A stretch of 64,000 bases of DNA from Opitutia bacterium (GTDB taxonomy: Bacteria > Verrucomicrobiota > Verrucomicrobiia > Opitutales > Opitutaceae): the NCBI GenBank assembly GCA_016190985.1, contig JACPPI010000012.1:36462-100461 (forward strand), read 5' to 3'. Below the pieces are notes generated by a model, which was not told the origin of the DNA, did no database searches, and worked only from the letters and a program-made list of their open reading frames with translations. This document shows, in pieces, positions 15,765-24,632 of the stretch. Each line of letters opens with the position of its first letter. The stretch's first letter is position 1. Made by a program: the position numbers and the translations under genes.

Positions 15765-16499
15765 ATGTCCACCACCATCACCCCACCCGGCATCGCGCCG
15801 GAAACCACCATCGGCCAGCTGGTCGCCGCCCGGCCGCTCCTGGCCCGCCTTTTCGACCGGCTGGGCCTTGATTATTGCTGCGGGGGAAAACAGACCCTGG
15901 CCGCCGCCTGTGCCGCCCGCGGGTTGGATCCCGCCACCACCCTGGCGCTGCTCGAATCCGCCACCGCGGCCCTGGAGGCCGGCCCGGCCGAGGTGGATGC
16001 CGCGGCCCTGGGGCTCGCCGAACTGGCCGACCATATCGAGGCCACGCATCACGCCTGCCTGAAGGACGAGCTGCCCCGCCTCGTCGAGATGGCGGACCGC
16101 GTCGCGGCCAAACACGGCTGGCGCGACACGCGCCTGCCGGAGGTGGCCGCCGCGATGAACACCCTTGCGGCGGAGATGCTCAGCCACATGCGGAAGGAGG
16201 AGACGGTGCTCTTTCCGCTGGTGCGGCAGATCGAGGCCGGCGCCGCGGGCACGTTTCACTGCGGCGGCATCGCGAACCCCATCCGCCAGATGGAGGCGGA
16301 GCACGAGGCCGCCGGCCAGCTCACGGCGAGCCTGCGGGAACTCACCGACGGGTTCACGCCCGACCCCGAGGCCTGCAACACCCACCGGGCGCTGCTCGCC
16401 GGCCTGGCCGCGTTTGAGGCCGACCTGCGCCGCCATGTGCACAAGGAGAACAACATCCTCTTTCCGCGCGCCCTGGCGCGGGCCGGGGGCGGCGGCTGA
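15765..16499 (+). CDS. ric: iron-sulfur cluster repair di-iron protein (RIC/ScdA/YtfE)
   Basis: This 244-aa cytoplasmic protein has an N-terminal ScdA_N (DUF542) domain with the DYCCGG Cys pair, followed by a hemerythrin-like four-helix bundle. Di-iron ligands are visible as His/Glu in HHACLKDELP, MLSHMRKEETVLFP, MEAEHEAAG, NTHRALL and LRRHVHKENNILFP. Family members repair Fe-S clusters damaged by NO or peroxide, and YtfE can reduce NO. It follows the DNR-type regulator by 69 bp and has its own FNR/DNR box, so it is very probably NO-induced. ATG 15765 is the only good start. Confidence 0.92.
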   Translation: MSTTITPPGIAPETTIGQLVAARPLLARLFDRLGLDYCCGGKQTLAAACAARGLDPATTLALLESATAALEAGPAEVDAAALGLAELADHIEATHHACLKDELPRLVEMADRVAAKHGWRDTRLPEVAAAMNTLAAEMLSHMRKEETVLFPLVRQIEAGAAGTFHCGGIANPIRQMEAEHEAAGQLTASLRELTDGFTPDPEACNTHRALLAGLAAFEADLRRHVHKENNILFPRALARAGGGG

Positions 16500-16646
16500 C
16501 CGGCCCATCCACCGGGGAAACCAGGTCGCGCGGGCCCGCGCGGCCGGGCGAAAATATTTCATCACGCGGCGCACGGGGCTAATGCCTGCGGCCCGGGGGC
16601 CATTTGAGCGTTGCGCGCAGGGCCGGGCGTGTTTTCCTTAGGGTCA

Positions 16647-17552
16647 GTGTCCACGCCCGATGCCAACGCCAAGCGCAGCCGCGCCGTTGTCGAGCAACTG
16701 AAACGCTCGCAGATCTACCGCGATTACGCCAAGGCGTTCCGCGAGACCACCGGCCTGCCGTTCAACCTGCGCGCGCTCGAATCCTTCGACCTCCCGCATC
16801 ACGGCGAGAAAAACGAGAGCCCTTTCTGCGCGCTGATGGCGAGCAGCAACCAGTCCTGCGCGGCCTGCCTCCAGTTGCAGCGCAAGGTCGAGGAGGAGGC
16901 GCGGCTCGAGCCCAAGACCCTCAAGTGCTTCGCCGGCCTCTGCGACTCCGCCGTGCCGGTGCGCGTGGGCGACAACCTCGTGGCCTTCCTCCAGACCGGC
17001 CAGGTCCTGCTGCACCAGCCGAACAGGCGGGAGTTCACGAAGCTCACCCGCGAGCTGCTCAAATACGGCGTCGAGACCGACCTCAAGCGCCTCGAGGAGG
17101 CCTATTTTCAGACCCGCGTGCTGGACAAGAAGCAATACGAGGCCGTGCTCCGCCTGCTCACCATCTTCGCCCAGCATCTCGCCTCGCTCAGCAACCAGCT
17201 CATGGTCTCGGCCGAGCAGGTCGAGTCGCCGCTGGTGAGCCGGGCCAGGCTCTTCATCACCGAGCACCAGGACGAGGAGATCTCGCTGCGGCAGGTCGCG
17301 GCGGCCGTGAACACCAGCGCGTTTTATTTCTGCAAGATGTTCAAGCAGGCCACGGGCCTGACCTTCACCGACTACCTCGCCCGCACCCGCATCGAGAAGG
17401 TGAAGAACCTCCTCCTCAACCCGCACAAGCGCGTCAGCGAGGTCGCCTACGAGACCGGCTTCCAGTCGCTGTCCCAGTTCAACCGGGTGTTCCGGCGGGT
17501 GACCGGCCAGTCGCCGACGGTGTGGCGGGCGAAGCTGCCGCAGGCGGGCTGA
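16647..17552 (+). CDS. AraC-family regulator with PocR-type sensor domain
   Basis: The 301-aa protein carries an N-terminal PocR ligand-binding domain (about 25-185) rich in Cys, including SCAACLQLQ and KCFAGLC. Two AraC helix-turn-helix motifs follow (about 200-297; ISLRQVAAAVNTSAFYFCKMFKQ and the conserved GFQSLSQFNRVFRR). PocR domains sense small molecules or redox state through a PAS-like fold. GTG 16647 is preferred because AGGG lies just upstream; a TTG 36 bp earlier is possible. The 3' end overlaps the convergent channel gene by 74 bp. Targets are unknown. Confidence 0.82.
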   Translation: MSTPDANAKRSRAVVEQLKRSQIYRDYAKAFRETTGLPFNLRALESFDLPHHGEKNESPFCALMASSNQSCAACLQLQRKVEEEARLEPKTLKCFAGLCDSAVPVRVGDNLVAFLQTGQVLLHQPNRREFTKLTRELLKYGVETDLKRLEEAYFQTRVLDKKQYEAVLRLLTIFAQHLASLSNQLMVSAEQVESPLVSRARLFITEHQDEEISLRQVAAAVNTSAFYFCKMFKQATGLTFTDYLARTRIEKVKNLLLNPHKRVSEVAYETGFQSLSQFNRVFRRVTGQSPTVWRAKLPQAG

Positions 17553-18306
17553 CGGCCGCCCCGGGCCGCGCCGCCTCCAGCTGCTCGAGCTTCTCGCGCA
17601 GTTTCCGCACCTCGAGGATGAGGCGGTGGATCTCCGTCTCCTCCTTCAGCTGCGCCTTCTCCAGGAAAAAACTGGCCACGTAGGCCGTGAACGCGCCGAA
17701 GAAGCTCAGCCCGAACACCACCAGCACCATCGCCACGATCCGTCCGCCCGCCGTCACCGGGAAATGGTCGCCGTAGCCGATGGTCGTGATGGTGGCGAAG
17801 GCCCACCACAGCGCGTCGCCCGCCGAGCGGATGTTGGCCTCCGCCAGGCCGTGCTCCAGCTCGAAGACCGCGATGGTCGCGAAGAGCACGGCGATCAGCG
17901 ACATCAGCCCCACCACGACAAACGTGGCCCGCGCCCGGTCCGCGCGGAAATGCTCGCTCACCGCCTGGAAGGAACGCAGCGCCCGCAGGATCCGGAAGAC
18001 GCGGAAGGCCCGGCCCCAGCGCAGCCAGCCGATCTCCGGGATGCTGGACAGCAGGTCGATCCAGCCCAGCCGCCAGAACGCCGCCTTCGACGGCGCCAGC
18101 AGCAGGTGCACGAAAAAATCCAGCAGGAACACGGCGCAGATGAAATCGTCGGCCCGGCGCAGGAGCAGCCGGGTCTCCGGGTCGAGCGGCAGCAGCAGCT
18201 CGGCCGTCAGCGCCCCGAGCGAATAGAGCGACAGCACGAGCACCACCAGCTCGAGGTAGATGACGCGGCCGCTTTGCCGGGCGGCCTCCTTCAGGCTCAG
18301 GGTCAT
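17479..18306 (-). CDS. voltage-gated-type potassium channel (Kch family)
   Basis: This 275-aa inner-membrane protein has six helices, an Arg-rich S4-like segment (RAFRVFRILRALR) and the selectivity filter TTIGYGD before S6. A cytoplasmic coiled coil (about 220-245, KLREKLEQLE) and a low-complexity Ala/Pro/Ser tail follow. It conducts K+ and may set membrane potential. The last 74 bp overlap the 3' end of the convergent AraC gene, and the tail in the overlap is the low-complexity part. A strong promoter lies directly in front of the ATG. Confidence 0.88.
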   Translation of the reverse strand: MTLSLKEAARQSGRVIYLELVVLVLSLYSLGALTAELLLPLDPETRLLLRRADDFICAVFLLDFFVHLLLAPSKAAFWRLGWIDLLSSIPEIGWLRWGRAFRVFRILRALRSFQAVSEHFRADRARATFVVVGLMSLIAVLFATIAVFELEHGLAEANIRSAGDALWWAFATITTIGYGDHFPVTAGGRIVAMVLVVFGLSFFGAFTAYVASFFLEKAQLKEETEIHRLILEVRKLREKLEQLEAARPGAAVSPPAAASPATPSATGRSPAGTPG

Positions 18307-18312
18307 GCGGCA

Positions 18313-18341
18313 AACCTAGTCCGGGAGCCCCGCCTTATCAA
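18313..18341 (-). promoter_or_regulatory. sigma70-like promoter of the channel gene, probably leaderless
   Basis: On the minus strand TTGATA (18341-18336) is followed after exactly 17 nt by TAGGTT (18318-18313). Transcription would then start about 7 nt downstream, at 18306, the A of the channel ATG. No ribosome-binding site is seen upstream of that ATG. Confidence 0.6.
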
Positions 18342-18457
18342 GGCCGGGCCCCCGGGGGCGGGTGTTTTTCCCCGCCGCAAGAAATGCGCGCAGTAGGCCA
18401 ACCGGTGAGGAGCCGGGCCGCCGCCGGTGCCCTAGACTGCGCCAAGACATTCCACGC

Positions 18458-18685
18458 ATGTCCGTCCTCCCGCTCACCATCTTCTTCAGCCTGCTGCTGG
18501 CCGGCCTGTTCATCGGCCTGTTCGCCCATGAGCAGCGCCGCCGCCGTTTCACCAGCGCCGAACGCGATTCCCTGCTGCCCCTGGCCGATGAGACCCCGCG
18601 CGAGGTGGATTCCCGCCGGGCGGTGTCGCCGGATCCCGCCCCGGGCCGCGGCGAAGACCCTTGCCCCGAGTCGATTTACTTCTGA
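18458..18685 (+). CDS. CcoS-like cbb3 oxidase assembly protein
   Basis: This 75-aa protein has an N-terminal membrane helix (LTIFFSLLLAGLFIGLF) followed by a charged cytoplasmic tail, similar in size and shape to CcoS/FixS. It starts at ATG 18458 and ends 15 bp before ccoNO, so it leads the cbb3 cluster. CcoS is needed for heme and copper insertion into cbb3 oxidase. Sequence similarity is weak, so the call rests largely on position and topology. Confidence 0.55.
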   Translation: MSVLPLTIFFSLLLAGLFIGLFAHEQRRRRFTSAERDSLLPLADETPREVDSRRAVSPDPAPGRGEDPCPESIYF

Positions 18686-18700
18686 GTCCGTCCCCGCCCC

Positions 18701-21013
<2,313 letters not shown>

Positions 21014-21058
21014 TCGGTCTCTCAACTCTCATCCCTCAACTCTCAACCCAATCCCCCC

Positions 21059-21217
21059 ATGCTCCGCCGCATCATCTACGAAGACTGGCAGCTCATCTTC
21101 CCCGTGGTCGCCCTCGCTGTCGCGTCGTGCGTCTACCTCGCCGCCGCCTGGCGGGCCGCGCGCATGAAGCCCGCGCAGGCCGAGCGCCTCGCCCGCCTGC
21201 CGTTCGAGCAGGAATGA
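21059..21217 (+). CDS. ccoQ: CcoQ-like small cbb3 oxidase subunit
   Basis: A 52-aa protein (MLRRIIYEDWQLIFPVV...) with one membrane helix and a basic Ala/Arg-rich tail, placed between ccoNO and ccoP exactly where ccoQ normally lies. CcoQ stabilises the cbb3 complex. The gene ends 13 bp before ccoP. Confidence 0.75.
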   Translation: MLRRIIYEDWQLIFPVVALAVASCVYLAAAWRAARMKPAQAERLARLPFEQE

Positions 21218-21230
21218 ATTCCGCCGTGCC

Positions 21231-21803
21231 ATGAACCCGCCCCCCGATCCCGGCATCAAACTCCGGCCGCACACCTACGACGGCATCCAGGAATACGACC
21301 AGCGCCTCCCGAACTGGTGGCTCTACACCCTCTACGGCGCCATCGTCTTCTGGGTCGCCTACTGGTTCACCTGCATGATCGCCGGCATCATGCCGGCCGA
21401 CGGCGCCCGGGTGGACTCGGCGATGAGCCGCATCGCCGCGGCCAAGATGGCCTCGTCGATCGACGTCACCAACGACAGGCTGTTCTGGGAGATGAGCCGC
21501 AACCCGGTGTTCATCGACGCCGGCAAGCAGACCTATCAGTCCCTCTGCGTGCCCTGCCACCTGCCGAGCCTGCGCGGCAAATCCGAGAACCCGGCCGCCG
21601 TCGGCCCCGACCTCACCGACACGGCGTGGCTGCACGGCGGCACGCCGAAGGAAATCTACGTCACGGTGGCGAAAGGCGTCGTGGCGAAGGGCATGCTCGC
21701 CTGGGAACCCGTGCTCGGGCAGAAAAAGACCGCCGAGGTCGTGGCCTACCTGCTCAGCCGCCACCAACCCGGGGAGACGGTCACCGTCGAGCTGCCCAAG
21801 TGA
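21231..21803 (+). CDS. ccoP: cbb3-type oxidase subunit III (CcoP), monoheme form
   Basis: This 190-aa protein has the CcoP N-terminus (YDGIQEYDQRLPNWW), one membrane helix and a periplasmic cytochrome c domain with a single heme site CVPCH (about 104-108) and a distal Met (KGMLAWEP). Canonical CcoP has two hemes and about 300 aa, so one cytochrome domain is missing. It transfers electrons toward CcoO. A G+C hairpin follows the stop, separating it from ccoG. Confidence 0.9.
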   Translation: MNPPPDPGIKLRPHTYDGIQEYDQRLPNWWLYTLYGAIVFWVAYWFTCMIAGIMPADGARVDSAMSRIAAAKMASSIDVTNDRLFWEMSRNPVFIDAGKQTYQSLCVPCHLPSLRGKSENPAAVGPDLTDTAWLHGGTPKEIYVTVAKGVVAKGMLAWEPVLGQKKTAEVVAYLLSRHQPGETVTVELPK

Positions 21804-21811
21804 ATTGGTCG

Positions 21812-21833
21812 GGCGCGTTATCCCTAACGCGCC
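21812..21833. repeat. hairpin between ccoP and ccoG
   Basis: A perfect 9-bp inverted repeat, GGCGCGTTA and TAACGCGCC, around TCCC. No U-run follows on either strand, so it is not a classical intrinsic terminator. It could be an mRNA stability element separating structural and assembly genes, or another dispersed repeat. Confidence 0.6.
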
Positions 21834-21857
21834 GCCCTGCCACCGCTCAATCTACGC

Positions 21858-23417
21858 ATGGGCGTCCAATCCGAAATCGAAAAGCCAAAATCCAAAATGG
21901 TGTCGGCCCACCGGCCGACGCCGGACTCTGTCACGACCATCAACGCCGACGGGTCGCGCTACTTCCTTTACCCGGCCGATGTCCGCGGCCCGTTCACGGC
22001 CTGGCGCCGGATCAGCGCCGGGCTGCTGATCGCCGTCTACTTGCTGTTGCCGTGGATCCCCGTCAACGGCCACCCCGCCGTCTTCCTCGACATCGCCGGG
22101 CGCCGCTTCCACTTCCTCGGCTGCACGCTCGCCGCGCAGGATGTCTGGCTGCTTTTCTTCGGCGTCAGCGGCCTCGGGTTCGGACTGTTCTTCCTCACCG
22201 CGCTCTTCGGCCGCGTCTGGTGCGGCTGGGCCTGCCCCCAGACCGTCTTCCTCGACCACGTCTACCGGCGCATCGAGCGCTGGCTGGAGGGCGACGCCCT
22301 GGCGCGGCGCGCGCTCAAGCTCGCGCCGATGTCGGCGGGCAAGCTCCTCCGCCGCGCGCTCAAGCACCTCCTCTACGTCCTGGCGTCGCTGGTCATCACG
22401 CACCTCTTCCTCGCGTATTTCGTCAGCCTGCCCGAGGTCTGGAGCATGATGCACGACGCGCCGGGCGAGCATTGGACCGCGTTCCTCTTTGTGTTCACCG
22501 CGGCGGGCCTGCTGTATTTCAACTTCGCGTGGTTCCGCGAGCAGCTCTGCATCGTCATCTGCCCCTACGGCCGGCTCCAGTCGGCGCTCACCGACGACCA
22601 CTCGATCGTCATCGGCTACGACGCGCGGCGCGGCGAACCGCGCGGCAAGCTGAAAACAGAAGACAAAGGACGGAAGACAGAGGACAGGACCGCGCACGCG
22701 GCCAGCCTATCGGCGCACACCTCTCCGGCCTCGGTCCCCGGTTCTCTGTCCTCTGGAGCCGCAGGCGATTGCGTTGATTGCAACCGCTGTGTGCAGGTCT
22801 GCCCGACCGGCATCGACATCCGGCACGGCCTGCAGCTGGAGTGCATCGGCTGCGCGGCCTGCATCGACGCCTGCGATGAGGTGATGGCCCGGGTGCACCG
22901 CCCCGCCGGTCTCATCCGCTACGATTCTTTTGCCGGCCTCATGGGAGGCGTCACGCGCTGGGTCCGGCCGCACACCGTCCTCTATGGCGTGCTGCTGGGT
23001 GTCGGCGCCGCGGTGGCGGCCTTTGCGTTCTCCACGGTGAAGCCGGCGAATTTCCTCGTCTACCGCGCGGGCGGGGCGGCGTATTTTGCCGGGCCGCACG
23101 AGGTGCGGAACCAGTTCATGGTGCGCCTCGTCAACAAGCGCACCGCGCCCGCGGTGTTCACCGTGAGCACCGAGGGATTGCCCGCGGGGCTCCGGCAGAG
23201 CGGCTTCGAGACGCCGGTCACGCTGGCACCGATGGGGGAGACGGTCAGCCCGCTCGTGCTGGTCGCCCCGCGCCGGGACTATCACGGGTCGTTCAAGTTC
23301 ACCGTCCGGGTGCGCGACGCCGCACGGACATTCACGCTCGCCCGCGAGGTCGAGTTCATGGGCCCCGACGCCCGCCTGCTGGAGGAGGAAGATCATGCCA
23401 AAGGCCTCAAACGCTGA
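21858..23417 (+). CDS. ccoG: cbb3 oxidase assembly/copper protein CcoG (FixG/RdxA)
   Basis: The 519-aa membrane ferredoxin has several helices, the GRVWCGWACPQTVFLDHVY signature, ferredoxin motifs CVDCNRCVQVCP and CIGCAACIDAC, another helix and a C-terminal Ig-like periplasmic domain. CcoG handles or reduces copper for cbb3 maturation. Two repeat-derived segments are translated in it: the N-terminal EIEKPKSKMV stretch (DNA 21866-21900) and about 35-40 extra residues before the first ferredoxin motif (DNA 22661-22756). Both preserve the frame. ATG 21858 is the natural start but lies in front of repeat DNA; an internal start after the repeat cannot be excluded. Confidence 0.9.
   Translation: MGVQSEIEKPKSKMVSAHRPTPDSVTTINADGSRYFLYPADVRGPFTAWRRISAGLLIAVYLLLPWIPVNGHPAVFLDIAGRRFHFLGCTLAAQDVWLLFFGVSGLGFGLFFLTALFGRVWCGWACPQTVFLDHVYRRIERWLEGDALARRALKLAPMSAGKLLRRALKHLLYVLASLVITHLFLAYFVSLPEVWSMMHDAPGEHWTAFLFVFTAAGLLYFNFAWFREQLCIVICPYGRLQSALTDDHSIVIGYDARRGEPRGKLKTEDKGRKTEDRTAHAASLSAHTSPASVPGSLSSGAAGDCVDCNRCVQVCPTGIDIRHGLQLECIGCAACIDACDEVMARVHRPAGLIRYDSFAGLMGGVTRWVRPHTVLYGVLLGVGAAVAAFAFSTVKPANFLVYRAGGAAYFAGPHEVRNQFMVRLVNKRTAPAVFTVSTEGLPAGLRQSGFETPVTLAPMGETVSPLVLVAPRRDYHGSFKFTVRVRDAARTFTLAREVEFMGPDARLLEEEDHAKGLKR
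21866..21900. repeat. A-rich repeat (AATCGAAAA/CCAAAATCC type) in the ccoG N-terminus
   Basis: A run built from AATCCGAAATCG and CCAAAATCCAAAAT units, low in GC, inside otherwise GC-rich coding DNA. It encodes EIEKPKSKM. A sister copy on the other strand at 57169-57203 encodes IENPKSKIEN near the ParC N-terminus, so both are instances of one dispersed repeat. Confidence 0.7.
22661..22756. repeat. polypurine repeat insert within ccoG
   Basis: GACAAAGGACGGAAGACAG-type polypurine units are followed about 60 bp later by a complementary end. CAGAGGACAG at 22678-22687 pairs with CTGTCCTCTG at 22746-22755. The segment interrupts the conserved CcoG sequence between RRGEPRGK and GDCVDCNRC. A related purine run occurs in non-coding DNA near 54719. 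Confidence 0.65.
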
Positions 23418-23619
23418 GTCAGGGCTCCCGCACCCCCAAGACGCTTGTCAACTAATAGTTGACAAAAGCGAAGTGCGCGCCGCCCGCTCGCTCTCCCTTT
23501 GGTTGTGGGTGGCCGCCGGTTTCCTGTTTCTCGCCCTCCTCTGGACGGCCATGTTCACCGCCGCCCGGTCCGCCGACACGCGCGCCGTGCCGCTCGCAAC
23601 CCCGGGAGGCCGGCCATGA
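23395..23619 (+). CDS. small membrane protein in the CcoH position
   Basis: This 74-aa protein overlaps the ccoG stop by 23 bp (ATG 23395). It has one membrane helix (about 33-55, SLWLWVAAGFLFLALLWTAMF) after a hydrophilic N-terminus. FixH/CcoH normally occupies this place but is about 150 aa, so this would be a reduced or truncated form. Residues encoded around 23445-23465 (CQLIVDKS) come from a copy of the dispersed palindrome. The stop lies in duplicated DNA (see 23604-23721), so the original C-terminus may have been altered. Confidence 0.55.
   Translation: MPKASNAESGLPHPQDACQLIVDKSEVRAARSLSLWLWVAAGFLFLALLWTAMFTAARSADTRAVPLATPGGRP
23445..23465. repeat. dispersed palindrome, copy b (TGTCA-N9-TGACA)
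   Basis: A perfect palindrome with arms TTGTCAACTA and TAGTTGACAA around a central A. It lies inside the small CcoH-position gene and is translated as part of QLIVDK. Confidence 0.9.
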
Positions 23620-23721
23620 CCGCGGCGGTGATCCCTCCTGTGGGAGCGACCTCGGTCGCGACCATGCAGCAGTTGCGTGCAAGCACGCTCCCACAACGGC
23701 AAAAGGGAGGCCGGCCATGAC
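23604..23721. repeat. repeat insertion flanked by 17-bp direct repeats
   Basis: GGGAGGCCGGCCATGAC occurs at 23604-23620 and again, identical, at 23705-23721. The 84 bp between hold a REP-like pair, TGTGGGAGCG (about 23639) and CGCTCCCACA (about 23686). The direct repeat contains the ribosome-binding site and ATG of the next gene, so the insertion left one start at the old position and one at the new. The first ATG (23615) gives only a 34-codon frame ending at 23720. Confidence 0.8.
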
Positions 23722-24418
23722 GGCGGAACTCGCCGGCGTCACCGGGCCGGGCACGGCGTTCGTCGCCGGGCTGGTCACGAGCCTGCATTGCGCCGGCATG
23801 TGCGGACCGCTGGCCTGCGCCCTGATGTCCGCCGCGCGCGACGACAGCGACCCGCAGGTCGTGGCTTCCACCTATCATCTGACCCGGCTCGCCGGCTACA
23901 CCGTGTTGGGCGCGCTGGCCGGCGGGGTGGGGCGCTGGCCGCTCGCGCTGCTGGGCGAGGGCGTCCTGCGCTGGCTGCCCTGGCTGCTCGTGGTGTTCTT
24001 CGTCGCCATCGCTTTCCGGCTCGACCAGCGCCTGCCGCGCTGGCCGCTGCTCGGCCGCGCCTACGCCGCGCTGCTGGCGCGTCTGCGCGGGGGCTCGCGC
24101 GTGCGGGCCGCCGCCGCGCTGGGCCTGGCCACGCCGCTGCTGCCCTGCGGCCCGCTTTATTTCCTCCTGTCGTTGGCGCTGTTGTCCGGGTCCGCCCTGC
24201 GCGGGGCGGAGACGCTGCTGGCCTTCGGGCTCGGCACCGTGCCGCTGCTCTGGCTGGCCCAGGCCAATTTCCACTGGGTGCGGGCGCGCCTCGGCCCGCG
24301 CACGCTGGCCCGCGCGCAGGGCGTGTTCGCCCTGGCGGTCGCCGCGCTCCTGATCTGGCGCCTGCGCGGCACGCTCGGCCTCGGCGGGCCCGGCCCAGGC
24401 GATTTCATCTGTTTCTGA
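23717..24418 (+). CDS. TauE/SafE (UreH-like) family membrane protein of the cbb3 maturation cluster
   Basis: This 233-aa protein with about six helices carries the signature TSLHCAGMCGPLACAL near residue 22 and a second half with LATPLLPCGPLYFLL. Such proteins, usually annotated sulfite exporter TauE/SafE or UreH-like, are commonly encoded between ccoH and ccoI and are thought to move copper or a related ligand; the conserved Cys-x-x-x-Cys and Pro-Cys could bind metal. The start ATG 23717 lies in the second copy of a 17-bp direct repeat. Confidence 0.78.
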   Translation: MTAELAGVTGPGTAFVAGLVTSLHCAGMCGPLACALMSAARDDSDPQVVASTYHLTRLAGYTVLGALAGGVGRWPLALLGEGVLRWLPWLLVVFFVAIAFRLDQRLPRWPLLGRAYAALLARLRGGSRVRAAAALGLATPLLPCGPLYFLLSLALLSGSALRGAETLLAFGLGTVPLLWLAQANFHWVRARLGPRTLARAQGVFALAVAALLIWRLRGTLGLGGPGPGDFICF

Positions 24419-24420
24419 CC

Positions 24421-24632
24421 ATGAACTTTCCCGCGAACAATTGGGTGAACGGGGGCGTGAGCCCGACGGTGCGAGTGCGTGGACTGCGCGCCGCGCAAGC
24501 CGCCCCCGTTCACCTTTTGGCGGGTTCCCCTTGCGCATGAGCTTTCCGGCCAACAATTGGGTGAACGGGGGTGCGAGCCCGACGGTGCGAGTGCGTGGAC
24601 TGCGCGCCGCGCAAGCCGCCCCCGTTCACCTT
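24421..24632 (+). repeat. 116-bp tandem duplication of the ccoI 5' end
   Basis: Two copies, starting at 24421 and 24537 and offset by 116 bp, share nearly identical sequence. Each begins with ATGARCTTTCC and contains an inverted repeat GGTGAACGGGGG / CCCCCGTTCACC around a Cys/Arg-codon-rich centre. The first copy reads only 39 codons before a stop (24538-24540); the second is in frame with the ATPase. Because 116 is not a multiple of 3, the two copies are read in different frames relative to the gene. Confidence 0.85.

Noticed and set aside
18309..18457. FNR/FixK box in front of the cbb3 cluster
   Set aside because: No TTGAY-N4-RTCAA match is found between the channel gene and ccoNO; TTGATA at 18341 is explained as the channel's -35 element.
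23615..23720. 34-codon frame from the first copy of the duplicated start
   Set aside because: It exists only because the ribosome-binding site and ATG were duplicated; its product is repeat-derived and ends at the real gene's start.
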